Below, in pieces: positions 1 to 8,305 of a DNA stretch of 64,000 nt (the stretch's first letter is position 1; the number at the start of each line of letters is the position of its first letter). Under the pieces are notes generated by a model. The model saw only the letters and a list, made by a program, of their open reading frames with translations, searched no databases and was not told where the DNA came from. The position numbers and the translations under genes were made by a program. Source of the stretch: Mycolicibacterium monacense (GTDB lineage: Bacteria > Actinomycetota > Actinomycetes > Mycobacteriales > Mycobacteriaceae); assembly GCF_010731575.1 (NCBI RefSeq), contig NZ_AP022617.1, positions 2,728,001-2,792,000 of the forward strand, written 5' to 3'.

Positions 1-2
1 GC

Positions 3-1700
3 GCCTGGTCGCAGGGCCGGGTCGCGCTGGGACACCGCCGCCTCAAGATCATCGACCTGTCCGAGGCGGGCGCGCAGCCCATGGTCGACTCCGACCTCGG
101 CCTGGCCATCGCGTGGAACGGCTGCATCTACAACTATCAGCAGCTGCGTGACGAACTTCGCGGCCACGGCTACAGCTTCTTCTCCACCAGCGACACCGAG
201 GTGCTGCTCAAGGCCTACCACCACTGGGGCGACCGGTTCGTCGACCGCCTCTACGGGATGTTCGCGTTCGCGATCGTCGAACGCGACAGCGGACGGGTTC
301 TGCTCGGCCGCGACCGGCTGGGCATCAAACCGCTCTACATCTCCGAGGACGCCCACCGGATCCGCTTCGCCTCGTCGTTGCCCGCCCTGGTCGCCGGCGG
401 CGGCGTGGACACCCGCATCGATCCGGTCGCGCTGCACCACTACCTGTCCTTCCACTCCGTCGTGCCGCCACCGCTGACGATCCTGCGCGGTGTGAAGAAG
501 GTGCCGCCGGCGTCGCTGGTCGCCATCGAACCCGACGGCAGGCGCACCACCACGACGTACTGGACCCCGGACTTCACCCGGCACGCCGATCGCGCCGACT
601 GGTCCGAACAGGACTGGGAGGACGCGGTGCTCACCGCGCTGCGGCGCGCCGTCGAGCGCCGGCTGGTCTCCGACGTGCCGGTGGGGTGTCTGCTGTCGGG
701 CGGCGTCGACTCGAGCTTGATCGTGGGCCTGCTCGCCGAGGCCGGTCAGACCGGGCTGCAGACCTTCTCGATCGGCTTCGAATCGGTCAACGGCGTGGCC
801 GGTGACGAGTTCAAGTACTCCGACATCGTCGCGCAGCGGTTCGGCACCGACCACCACCAGATCCGCATCGACACGGCGCGGATGCTGCCCGCCCTCGACG
901 GTGCGATCGGCGCGATGAGCGAGCCGATGGTCAGCCACGACTGCGTGGCCTTCTACCTGCTCAGCCAGGAGGTGGCCAAGTACGTCAAGGTGGTGCAGTC
1001 GGGTCAGGGCGCCGACGAGGTGTTCGCCGGCTACCACTGGTATCCGCCGATGGCCGAACCCGGCGCCGCATCGGTCGAGGGTTCGGTGGCCAGCTACCGG
1101 GCGGCGTTCTTCGACCGCGACCCGGCGGCCCTCGGCGGGCTCGTCACGCCCCCGTACTTCGCCGACGGCGATCCCAGCGGCCGGTTCGTCACCGAGCACT
1201 TCGCCCGCGAGGGCGCCGCCACCGGGGTGGACCGGGCGCTGCGCCTCGACACCATGGTCATGCTCGTCGACGACCCGGTGAAACGCGTGGACAACATGAC
1301 GATGGCCTGGGGTCTGGAGGGCCGCGTGCCGTTCCTCGACCACGAACTGGTTGAACTGGCCGCCACCTGTCCCCCCGAGTACAAGACCGCCCAGGGCGGT
1401 AAGGGCGTGCTCAAGGAGGCCGCGCGCCGGGTGATCCCGGCCGAGGTCATCGACCGGCCCAAGGGGTACTTCCCGGTTCCCGCGCTCACCCACCTCGAGG
1501 GTCCGTACCTCGACATGGTCCGCGACGCCCTGTCGGCGCCGGCCGCCAAGGAACGCGACCTGTTCCGGCCCGAGGCCGTCGACCGGCTGCTGGCCGATCC
1601 GAACGGCCGGCTCACCCCGCTGCGCGGCAACGAACTGTGGCAGATGGCGCTGCTGGAGCTGTGGCTGCAGCGACACGGGATCACCGGACCGGCCGCATGA
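3..1700 (+). CDS. asnO: N-acetylglutaminylglutamine amidotransferase (asparagine-synthetase-like), 5' end outside window
   Basis: Asparagine-synthetase-type enzyme expected to amidate N-acetylglutaminylglutamine in the last step of making the osmoprotectant NAGGN. The frame is open from base 3, so the true start and the N-terminal nucleophile Cys lie upstream of the window; 565 residues are visible. The N-terminal part reads as a class II glutamine amidotransferase (ALGHRRLKIIDLS, then WNGCIYNYQQLR). The C-terminal synthetase domain has the PP-loop SGGVDSS at visible residues 232-238 and the conserved GQGADEVFAGY and EGRVPFLDHELVE stretches. The stop overlaps the ngg start (ATGA). The NAGGN assignment rather than plain AsnB depends on this linkage. 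Confidence 0.9.
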   Translation, partial: AWSQGRVALGHRRLKIIDLSEAGAQPMVDSDLGLAIAWNGCIYNYQQLRDELRGHGYSFFSTSDTEVLLKAYHHWGDRFVDRLYGMFAFAIVERDSGRVLLGRDRLGIKPLYISEDAHRIRFASSLPALVAGGGVDTRIDPVALHHYLSFHSVVPPPLTILRGVKKVPPASLVAIEPDGRRTTTTYWTPDFTRHADRADWSEQDWEDAVLTALRRAVERRLVSDVPVGCLLSGGVDSSLIVGLLAEAGQTGLQTFSIGFESVNGVAGDEFKYSDIVAQRFGTDHHQIRIDTARMLPALDGAIGAMSEPMVSHDCVAFYLLSQEVAKYVKVVQSGQGADEVFAGYHWYPPMAEPGAASVEGSVASYRAAFFDRDPAALGGLVTPPYFADGDPSGRFVTEHFAREGAATGVDRALRLDTMVMLVDDPVKRVDNMTMAWGLEGRVPFLDHELVELAATCPPEYKTAQGGKGVLKEAARRVIPAEVIDRPKGYFPVPALTHLEGPYLDMVRDALSAPAAKERDLFRPEAVDRLLADPNGRLTPLRGNELWQMALLELWLQRHGITGPAA

Positions 1701-3481
1701 CCGACCTCGGATCGCACCTCGATCCCGACAGCGACCACACCGAGGCCATCACCCTCGGCCTGCACGACGCGTCGCCACAGCATCTGGTGGACCGGATGGC
1801 CGACGACGTCGTCCTCGAATTGGGTTGGGGCCGACTGATATTCGGTCAGACGTTCGCCGACCCCGAGAAGCTGGCGAAGGTGCTGCAACACGAGGGCCCC
1901 GGACGGCGGGACATCTGCATCTACGCCCGCGAGTCGCACGTGCTGGTGGCCCGCTCACCCTCGGAACTGTTCATCGACCCCAGCCACACCTACCGGTTGC
2001 GTTTCACCGAGGGTGAGGAGACGCCGGACCCGACCCCGACGGGGTTCACGGTCCGGTCGCTGCGCGAACCGTCCGATGCGGATGCGATGAACCGGGTGTA
2101 CGTGCAGTGCGGGATGGTGCCCGCCCCGACCGACGTCATCTGGGAGAACCACAACCAGGTCGACGCGGTCGACTACCTGGTCGCGGTCCGCGACGACGAC
2201 GGCAGCGTCGTCGGCACGGTCACCGGGGTGGACCACAAGCTGTTGTTCGACGACCCCGAAGACGGATCGAGCCTGTGGACGCTGGCCGTCGACCCGACGT
2301 CGAGCCTGCCGGGAGTGGGCGCCGCGCTCACCCGCGCGCTGGCCCGGTTGTTCCGCGGACGCGGGCGTTCGTACATGGATCTGTCGGTGGCCCACAACAA
2401 CACCGCGGCGATCGCGCTGTACGAGAAGCTCGGCTTCCAGCGCGTCCCGGTGCTGGCGGTCAAGCGCAAGAACGCGATCAACGAACCGCTGTTCACCCAC
2501 TCCCCCGAGACCGTCGACGACCTCAACCCGTATGCGCGGATCATCGCCGACGAGGCGATCCGCCGCGGCATCTGGGTGGAGGTGCTCGACGCGGGCGCCG
2601 GGGAGATGCGGCTGAGCCACGGCGGACGCAGCGTCATCACCCGGGAGTCGTTGTCGGAGTTCACCTCCGCGGTGGCGATGGCGCGGTGCGACGACAAGCG
2701 CCAGACCCGGCGGATCGTCTCGGAGGCCGGGATCACGGTCCCGAAGGGCCGGCTGGCGACGTTCGACGAGAAGGATCACGAATTCCTCGCCGAGGTGGGT
2801 GACGTCGTGGTCAAACCGACGCGCGGCGAACAGGGCAAGGGCATCACCGTCGGCGTCGAGGGCCCCGAGGAACTCGACGCGGCGCTGGCCCGCGCACGTG
2901 AGCAGCACCCCGAGGTGTTGATCGAACAGCGCGCACCGGGCGACGACCTGCGCCTGGTGGTCATCGACGGCAAGGTGGTCGCGGGGGCGCTGCGGATGCC
3001 GGCCGAGATCGTGGGCACCGGTAAGCACACCATCCGCGAGTTGATCGAGACCCAGAGCCGGCGTCGGGCGGCCGCGACCGGCGGCGAGTCGCAGATCCCC
3101 ATGGACAAGGTCACCGAGGGCACCGTCAAGGAGGCGGGCTGGTCACTCGACGACGTCCTGCCCGAAGGGGAACGCCTGCGGGTCCGCCGGACGGCCAACC
3201 TCCATCAGGGCGGCACCATCCACGATGTGACCGCGGAGGTGAACCCGGAGCTGTGCCGGGTTGCGGTGGCCGCCGCGGAGGCGATCGGCATACCCGTCAC
3301 GGGGATCGACCTGTTGGTGCCCGATGTCACCGGTGTCGACTACGTGTTCATCGAAGCCAACGAACGCCCGGGGCTGGCGAATCACGAACCACAGCCCACC
3401 GCAGCGGCTTTCGTGGACTTCCTGTTCCCCATGCAACCCGGTCTTCCGCAGGCGTGGACTCCGGAGGAGACACCCGCCTAG
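1697..3481 (+). CDS. ngg: N-acetylglutaminylglutamine synthetase (GNAT + ATP-grasp)
   Basis: Two-domain protein of 594 residues expected to acetylate and ligate glutamine units to give N-acetylglutaminylglutamine, the substrate of the upstream amidotransferase. Residues about 115-270 form a GNAT domain (LAVDPTSSLPGVGAALTRAL, then NNTAAIALYEKLGF). Residues about 275-590 form a cyanophycin-synthetase-like ATP-grasp domain (DDKRQTRRIVSEAGI, VVKPTRGEQGKG, FIEANERPGL). The ATG at 1697 is chosen because it overlaps the asnO stop and gives the expected N-terminus; the reading frame is open further upstream. The GNAT plus ATP-grasp fusion next to asnO is the hallmark of the NAGGN pathway. Confidence 0.92.
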   Translation: MTDLGSHLDPDSDHTEAITLGLHDASPQHLVDRMADDVVLELGWGRLIFGQTFADPEKLAKVLQHEGPGRRDICIYARESHVLVARSPSELFIDPSHTYRLRFTEGEETPDPTPTGFTVRSLREPSDADAMNRVYVQCGMVPAPTDVIWENHNQVDAVDYLVAVRDDDGSVVGTVTGVDHKLLFDDPEDGSSLWTLAVDPTSSLPGVGAALTRALARLFRGRGRSYMDLSVAHNNTAAIALYEKLGFQRVPVLAVKRKNAINEPLFTHSPETVDDLNPYARIIADEAIRRGIWVEVLDAGAGEMRLSHGGRSVITRESLSEFTSAVAMARCDDKRQTRRIVSEAGITVPKGRLATFDEKDHEFLAEVGDVVVKPTRGEQGKGITVGVEGPEELDAALARAREQHPEVLIEQRAPGDDLRLVVIDGKVVAGALRMPAEIVGTGKHTIRELIETQSRRRAAATGGESQIPMDKVTEGTVKEAGWSLDDVLPEGERLRVRRTANLHQGGTIHDVTAEVNPELCRVAVAAAEAIGIPVTGIDLLVPDVTGVDYVFIEANERPGLANHEPQPTAAAFVDFLFPMQPGLPQAWTPEETPA

Positions 3482-4045
3482 TCACCAGGTGCTGGTGCGC
3501 ATCACGATCTCGGCGGCGAGCTGTGCCGTGGAGTCGGCGGCGTTGCGCCGGCCGAGGAGGTCGACGAGGCGGTATTCGCCGTAGACGAAACGCTGGCTGG
3601 CCTTGGCCACCGAACGTGACGCCGGTGTGCTGACCAGCGCCGTGGTGTTCATCTCGACCGGAGGGCAGTGCTCGTCGCGGACGACACCGGCCGGGTCCGG
3701 CACGCGCGGATGACCCCGGTCGATCACCACCAGCCCGATGAACCGGTCGAGGCGGGTGGCGGCCAGCTCCCAGGCCAGTTCGCCACCGTGCCGGTCCCCC
3801 ACCAGCAACGCCCACCGGACATCGAGGGCGTCGAGGATGCCGACGACGGCCTTACCCGTGAGGCGCGGATCGGCTCCGATCACCACGGTGCGCAGCGACG
3901 CGGTGTGCAGCCGCTGGCAGATCCCGTCGTATGCCGCAGGCGAGTGCTGGGCCGCGCCGAGCAACACCACCGCCGAACCCTTCTCCGGGCCTGCCACGTC
4001 CACCGGAACGGGGAACCCGTCGACGGTGACCATGGAGGAGAGCAC
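3482..4045 (-). CDS. Short alpha/beta-hydrolase-like protein lacking the nucleophile serine
   Basis: 187 residues resembling the N-terminal two thirds of an alpha/beta hydrolase: a beta-strand/oxyanion region (AVVLLGAAQHSPAAYDG) and a nucleophile-elbow position reading GDRHGG instead of GxSxG, so Arg replaces the catalytic Ser. No catalytic His is recognisable near the C-terminus, and the protein is shorter than usual for the fold (about 250-300). It may be a non-catalytic member or a decayed enzyme. The GTG at 4045 is preferred because a TAGCGT box (4052-4057, minus strand) lies exactly 6 nt upstream, suggesting a leaderless mRNA; ATG 4033 is the alternative. It converges on ngg with no spacer. 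Confidence 0.7.
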   Translation of the reverse strand: MLSSMVTVDGFPVPVDVAGPEKGSAVVLLGAAQHSPAAYDGICQRLHTASLRTVVIGADPRLTGKAVVGILDALDVRWALLVGDRHGGELAWELAATRLDRFIGLVVIDRGHPRVPDPAGVVRDEHCPPVEMNTTALVSTPASRSVAKASQRFVYGEYRLVDLLGRRNAADSTAQLAAEIVMRTSTW

Positions 4046-4051
4046 TCGGCC

Positions 4052-4057
4052 ACGCTA
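4052..4057 (-). promoter_or_regulatory. Putative -10 box (TAGCGT) of a leaderless promoter
   Basis: On the minus strand TAGCGT matches the mycobacterial TAnnnT -10 pattern and is followed after 6 nt by the GTG start at 4045. No convincing -35 is visible. The box lies inside the short dyad CCGGGT-N6-ACCCGG region (4058-4075) just upstream. Confidence 0.45.
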
Positions 4058-4104
4058 CCGGGTGCGCGGACCCGGCGGGCGGGATTCTTCGTGTTGCGCC
4101 GGTC

Positions 4105-4770
4105 TCACCCGGCGGCGATGCGGTCGGCCTGGCGGGTGGCGACGTCCAGGAATGTCTGGGGCAGCGTGCCGTTGGCCGGGATCTCAGGATTCGGTGTGGG
4201 AAAGGCGATTCCGAACACCGCCATCGTGCCGACGTTCTCGAAGCCGAAGTAGACGCTGCTGTCGACACCGGCGAGTGTCATCGTCTGCCGGTAGACCAGC
4301 GCATCGGGGCGCGCGCTGTCGATGCGGGTGGTGGTCATCGGGATGCCCGCGTCCGTCGGATCGAAGAAGGTCTCGAATTCCGCGCACCGCTCGGCGGTCG
4401 CGGCGAGGGCGTCCATGTCGAGCCGCCACGTGAGCACGGTCATCACCACCCGCGCGCCGTCGTAGGCGGCCACGTACTTCGCGGCGCTGCCCGGGCCGCG
4501 CTGCGCACCGCGCTCGATCACCCGCGTCAGCCCGTCGGAGCACCCCTGGGGGCGGGAGAGCATCGGCGGCGGTCCGCCGGCCGTGCCCCCCGGTCCGGGT
4601 TCGTCGACGATGCGGTCGTACTGCACGCCGGGCGGGAAATCCGCCTCGGTCAGGATCACCGTCTCCAGCCGGGCGCCGGGCCAGGTCGGGTTGCCGGTCA
4701 CGGTGGTGGCGCAGCCGGTGAGCGCTCCGAGCAGCAGCAGCGCCCACGGCACCGCACGCCACCCGGTCAT
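4105..4770 (-). CDS. Secreted lipoprotein of unknown function
   Basis: 221-residue predicted lipoprotein. The N-terminus has a hydrophobic signal segment ending in a lipobox LTGC, so the mature protein starts at Cys19 and would be acylated at the outer face of the membrane. The rest is soluble and contains two further Cys (PQGCSDG and AERCAEF) that could form a disulfide. It looks like the small sensor- or DUF-type lipoproteins common in mycobacteria, but I cannot name a family. It lies 4 nt downstream of cobQ and is probably cotranscribed with it; no functional link to cobalamin is evident. Confidence 0.8.
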   Translation of the reverse strand: MTGWRAVPWALLLLGALTGCATTVTGNPTWPGARLETVILTEADFPPGVQYDRIVDEPGPGGTAGGPPPMLSRPQGCSDGLTRVIERGAQRGPGSAAKYVAAYDGARVVMTVLTWRLDMDALAATAERCAEFETFFDPTDAGIPMTTTRIDSARPDALVYRQTMTLAGVDSSVYFGFENVGTMAVFGIAFPTPNPEIPANGTLPQTFLDVATRQADRIAAG

Positions 4771-4774
4771 GCCC

Positions 4775-6262
4775 TCAGGTTATCCCGGTGGAGATGGTCG
4801 GGCGCGGTGGTGGTCCGGCGTCGACGAGGCCCAGGGCGGCGTCGAGGTCCAGGTGGTTCTGCAACAGGTCGGCCATGACGTCGAGTTGGGCGTCGCGACG
4901 CGCGGACACGTCGATGTCGTCGGCCACGACGAAACCGGACCGGCCGGCCGCGGCCGCGGCATCGGCGAGCCAGGCCCGCCGGAAGCCGTCGTTGTCGAAC
5001 AGGCCGTGCCAGTGGGTGCCGTACACCGCGTCGCGCCGCACACCGATCCCGGCCCAGTCGTCGGCGGCGCAGCGGGTGACCTGGCCGTGGTGGATCTCGT
5101 AGCCCTGCAGCGGTGTCGTCCAGTGCCGCAACGTCTTCTCGGCGGCGAATGCGATGTCGGCGTCGAGCAGACCGAGGCCGTCCACCCGCCCGGCCCGCGA
5201 TTCGACCGCATCGTCGATGTGACGGCAGAGCATCTGGAATCCGCCGCAGATCCCCAGCAGCGGCCGGCCCGCGCCGGCGTGCGCGGCGATCGGCTCCGCC
5301 AATCCGGCGGTGCGCAACCACTGCAGGTCGGCGACGGTGGCCTTGGTGCCCGGCAGCACCACGACGTCCGCGTCGGCCACGTCGGCCGGATCGGTCACCC
5401 AGCGCACCGTCACCCCGGGTTCGCACGCCAGGGCCTCGATGTCGGTCGAGTTGGAGATCCGCGGCAGCCGCACCGCCGCCACCCGGAGACCGTCGGCGCC
5501 GCGCGGCGGCGTCGGGCGCCCGATGGTGCGGCCCGCGACGACGGACACCGAATCCTCGGTGTCCATCCAGAGTTCGTCGCTGTACGGGATCACACCGTAG
5601 GTCGGGCGGCCCGTCAGATCGTGCAGTTGGTCGAGGCCGGGGGCGAGCAGTGTCGGATCCCCGCGGAACTTGTTGACCACGAATCCGGCGATCAGAGCCT
5701 GATCGTCGGGATGCAGCACCGCGACGGTGCCGAAGAGGTGGGCCAGCACCCCGCCGCGGTCGATGTCCCCGACCACGATGACCGGTAGGTGGGCGCGCCG
5801 GGCCAGCCCCATGTTGGCCAGGTCGGTGCGGCGCAGGTTGATCTCCGCGGGCGAACCCGCACCCTCGCACAGCACGACGTCGAATTCCGCTCTCAGAGAG
5901 GCGAGTTCGTCTGCGACCACATCGGCGAGCCGGTCGCGGTGGGTGATGTAGTCCGTGGCGCTGACGGTACCGGTCACGCGCCCGCGCACGACGAGTTGCG
6001 AGGTGCGGTCACTGCCGGGTTTGAGCAGCACCGGGTTGAACCGCACGCTCGGGTCGAGCCCCGCGGCGCGCGCCTGCATGGCCTGCGCGCGGCCGATCTC
6101 GCCACCGTCGACGGTGACCGCCGAATTGTTCGACATGTTCTGCGCCTTGAACGGCGCGACGCGGACCCCCTTGCGGGCCAGCAGCCGGCACAGCCCGGCC
6201 ACCACCATGGACTTGCCTGCGTCGGATGTGGTGCCTGCGACGAGCAGCGCCCCGCCGGTCAT
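4775..6262 (-). CDS. cobQ: Cobyric acid synthase
   Basis: 495-residue CobQ, which amidates four side chains of adenosylcobyrinic acid a,c-diamide using glutamine and ATP in cobalamin biosynthesis. The N-terminal dethiobiotin-synthetase-like ATPase domain has the P-loop [10 protein letters not shown] (residues 9-18) followed by [11 protein letters not shown], characteristic of the family. The C-terminal class I amidotransferase domain has the nucleophile Cys in GICGGFQML (about residue 343) and the catalytic His in THWHGLFDN near residue 440. Length is typical. It is separated from map by a long hairpin (6268-6323), so it may have its own promoter, which I could not locate. Confidence 0.95.
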   Translation of the reverse strand: MTGGALLVAGTTSDAGKSMVVAGLCRLLARKGVRVAPFKAQNMSNNSAVTVDGGEIGRAQAMQARAAGLDPSVRFNPVLLKPGSDRTSQLVVRGRVTGTVSATDYITHRDRLADVVADELASLRAEFDVVLCEGAGSPAEINLRRTDLANMGLARRAHLPVIVVGDIDRGGVLAHLFGTVAVLHPDDQALIAGFVVNKFRGDPTLLAPGLDQLHDLTGRPTYGVIPYSDELWMDTEDSVSVVAGRTIGRPTPPRGADGLRVAAVRLPRISNSTDIEALACEPGVTVRWVTDPADVADADVVVLPGTKATVADLQWLRTAGLAEPIAAHAGAGRPLLGICGGFQMLCRHIDDAVESRAGRVDGLGLLDADIAFAAEKTLRHWTTPLQGYEIHHGQVTRCAADDWAGIGVRRDAVYGTHWHGLFDNDGFRRAWLADAAAAAGRSGFVVADDIDVSARRDAQLDVMADLLQNHLDLDAALGLVDAGPPPRPTISTGIT

Positions 6263-6267
6263 CGCGC

Positions 6268-6323
6268 CGAGTGTGAACTCAGTGCGAGAATCCGGCCGGA
6301 AATTCGCAGTGGCTTCACACTCG
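6268..6323. terminator. Long imperfect hairpin between map and cobQ
   Basis: Two 28-nt arms, beginning CGAGTGTGAA and ending TTCACACTCG, are imperfectly complementary around a perfect CCGGCCGG centre (6292-6299). The element lies 10 nt past the map stop and just upstream of cobQ. There is no T-tract, so an intrinsic terminator is only one reading; it belongs with the other GCCGAG-headed hairpins in this window. Confidence 0.6.
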
Positions 6324-6332
6324 CGGACGGTC

Positions 6333-7190
6333 TCACAGCTGGGTCAGGATCTCGGCGCCCGTGTCGGTGACCACCAGGGTGTGCTCGAACTGAGCGGTCC
6401 ACTTGCGGTCCTTGGTGGCGACGGTCCAGCCGTCGTCCCAGATCTCGTAGTCGAGGCCGCCGAGGTTGATCATCGGTTCGATGGTGAACGTCATCCCGGG
6501 TTCGATCACGGTCTCGACGCTGGGCTGGTCGTAATGCAGCACCACCAGACCGTTGTGGAACGTCGTGCCGATGCCGTGTCCGGTGAAGTCGCGAACCACG
6601 TTGTAGCCGAACCGGTTCGCGTAGGCCTCGATGACCCGGCCGACCACCGACAGCGCACGGCCGGGTTTGACGGCCTTGATCGCCCGCATGGTCGCCTCGT
6701 GGGTGCGCTCGACGAGCAGACGGTGTTCCTCGGAGACGTCGCCGGCGAGGAACGTGGCGTTGGTGTCACCGTGCACACCGTCGATGTAGGCGGTGACGTC
6801 GATGTTGACGATGTCACCGTCCTCGATGACGGTCGAGTCGGGGATGCCGTGGCAGATGACCTCGTTGAGCGACGTGCAGCAGGACTTGGGGAAACCCTTG
6901 TAGCCCAGGGTCGACGGGTATGCGCCGTGGTCGACCATGTACTCGTGGGCGATGCGGTCCAGTTCGTCGGTGGTGACGCCGGGTGCGACGGCCTTACCCG
7001 CCTCCGCGAGCGCGCCGGCGGCGATGCGCCCGGCGACGCGCATCTTCTCGATCACCTCGGGCGTCTGCACCCACGGTTCGCTGCCCTCGGCGACGGTCGG
7101 CCGCCACGCGTATTCGGGGCGCGCGATCGACTTGGGCACCGGCAGCGTGGGAGACAGCTCGCCGGGGCGGAGGGCGGTGCGCACAGACAT
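6333..7190 (-). CDS. map: Methionine aminopeptidase, type I with N-terminal extension
   Basis: 285-residue metalloprotease that removes N-terminal Met from nascent proteins. The catalytic domain has HGIP..(His), [17 protein letters not shown] (two Asp ligands), GHGIG (His ligand), TIEPM and QFEHT (Glu ligands). The first 40 residues carry a proline-rich [12 protein letters not shown] extension, as in the longer mycobacterial enzyme (MapB of M. tuberculosis, also 285 aa). The start at 7190 is preferred over the longer frame (to 7283) because TATCCT sits 7 nt upstream at 7198-7203, implying a leaderless mRNA, and because the length matches the family. Confidence 0.95.
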   Translation of the reverse strand: MSVRTALRPGELSPTLPVPKSIARPEYAWRPTVAEGSEPWVQTPEVIEKMRVAGRIAAGALAEAGKAVAPGVTTDELDRIAHEYMVDHGAYPSTLGYKGFPKSCCTSLNEVICHGIPDSTVIEDGDIVNIDVTAYIDGVHGDTNATFLAGDVSEEHRLLVERTHEATMRAIKAVKPGRALSVVGRVIEAYANRFGYNVVRDFTGHGIGTTFHNGLVVLHYDQPSVETVIEPGMTFTIEPMINLGGLDYEIWDDGWTVATKDRKWTAQFEHTLVVTDTGAEILTQL

Positions 7191-7197
7191 GGGACCC

Positions 7198-7244
7198 AGG
7201 ATAGCCAGGAGAACGTCACTCTCCGCGGACGAGAATGCTAACTT
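7198..7244. promoter_or_regulatory. Divergent leaderless promoters for map and the hotdog thioesterase
   Basis: Two TAnnnT boxes face away from each other. TATCCT on the minus strand (7198-7203) lies 7 nt before the map ATG. TAACTT on the plus strand (7239-7244) lies 7 nt before the ATG at 7252. The spacing in both cases fits transcription starting at or next to the start codon. No SD is visible for either gene. Confidence 0.55.
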
Positions 7245-7251
7245 CTCAGCC

Positions 7252-7659
7252 ATGCTCAGCGAGTCGACCCCGATGAGAACCACCCCGGACCACCTGCTCG
7301 GTCAGTTGGGCATCCACGACGTGCTCGAGTCCGACGACCGGTTCGTCCTCGAGATGGAGAACCGGCCCGACCTCGCCAACACCCGCGGCGCCCTGCAGGG
7401 CGGGCTGGTGGCCACCCTCATCGACATCGCGGCGGGCCGACTGGCCGAGCGGCACGTCGGACCCGGGCAGAGCGTGACGACGGCGGATATGACGGTGCAC
7501 TTCCTCGCACCCGTCGTCGTGGGCCCCGCGCGCGCCGAGGCGACCATCGTGCGGGCGGGCAAGCGCATGATCGTCACCGCCGTCGACGTCACCGACGTGG
7601 GACGGGACCGCCTCGCGGCCCGCTCCACGCTGAGTTTCGCGGTACTCGACCCCCGGTAG
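7252..7659 (+). CDS. PaaI-type hotdog-fold thioesterase
   Basis: 135-residue single hotdog domain expected to hydrolyse acyl-CoA thioesters. The key stretch [23 protein letters not shown] corresponds to the helix-containing HGG-type motif of PaaI thioesterases, here with Gln-Gly-Gly; [13 protein letters not shown] and STLSFAVL complete the sheet. The ATG at 7252 is supported by the TAACTT box 7 nt upstream; an in-frame ATG at 7273 is possible. It is divergent from map and converges on the DUF1707 gene with no spacer. The substrate is unknown. Confidence 0.85.
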   Translation: MLSESTPMRTTPDHLLGQLGIHDVLESDDRFVLEMENRPDLANTRGALQGGLVATLIDIAAGRLAERHVGPGQSVTTADMTVHFLAPVVVGPARAEATIVRAGKRMIVTAVDVTDVGRDRLAARSTLSFAVLDPR

Positions 7660-8289
7660 TCAGCCGCGTTCGCCGAGGAACCGCGGCCGCCGCAACCATC
7701 CGGTCTGCGGGCCGCGGATGTCGACCGAACCCCACACCACCTTGCCGGTGAGCACCACGTGTGGCCGGCCCTCCGCGGGGACGTCCCGACGGTGGTCGGT
7801 CGCGCTGCCGACGATCACCTCGACGTCGTCGATCGAGGCGCTGGCGCCGTCGGGCAGCCGCAGATCGAGCCCACCGAATTTGAGGTCGAGTTCGATGACG
7901 ACGATCGGGCCTGCGAACCGCGCCCGGGTCAGGTCGAGGTCGATGGACCCCATCCGGCGGTGCAGCGCCAACCGCGTCGGCACGATCCACTCGCCGTGGC
8001 GCTTGAGTGATCCGAACACCCCGCGCAGTTCGACGCGGTCGGTCGCCGACGTGACGATCGCACCCGGCCCCGGCAGGTCGGTCACCAGGGCGTCGAGGTC
8101 GGAGCGCAGCCGTGCCTGGGAGACCAGCGCCGAGCGTTCCTCGAACTCCTCGATGTCGATCAGGCCGAGCGCGACGGCGTTGTGCAGACGCCTGAGCGTG
8201 CCGTTGCGGTCGGCGTCCGAGATGCGCATCGGCATCGGCTCGGGGCGGGCCTCACCGTCGTGGGCCGGATTGTGGGCCGGGGTCGTCAT
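7660..8289 (-). CDS. DUF1707 protein with LiaF-like C-terminal domain
   Basis: 209 residues. The N-terminal part (about 20-75) matches the DUF1707 pattern: MRISDADRNGTLRRLHNAVALGLIDIEEFEERSALVSQARL is the typical helix-turn arrangement with conserved Arg, Leu and Glu. The C-terminal part (about 90-190) is beta-rich (ELRGVFGSLKRHG, IDLDLTRARF) like the LiaF/cell-wall-active antibiotic response domain. There is no transmembrane segment. Related proteins are often linked to envelope stress, but no direct function can be assigned. It sits 16 nt downstream of the PBP lipoprotein gene and is probably cotranscribed. Confidence 0.82.
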   Translation of the reverse strand: MTTPAHNPAHDGEARPEPMPMRISDADRNGTLRRLHNAVALGLIDIEEFEERSALVSQARLRSDLDALVTDLPGPGAIVTSATDRVELRGVFGSLKRHGEWIVPTRLALHRRMGSIDLDLTRARFAGPIVVIELDLKFGGLDLRLPDGASASIDDVEVIVGSATDHRRDVPAEGRPHVVLTGKVVWGSVDIRGPQTGWLRRPRFLGERG

Positions 8290-8305
8290 AGCCCCTCCAG
8301 GCTAC

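Noticed and set aside
4058..4075. CCGGGT-N6-ACCCGG dyad as a terminator of the cobQ-lipoprotein unit
   Set aside because: The arms are short and there is no T-tract; in very GC-rich DNA such a dyad is weak evidence.
6263..6332. Cobalamin riboswitch upstream of cobQ
   Set aside because: The gap is only 70 nt and is filled by a hairpin; no B12-box-like sequence is present.
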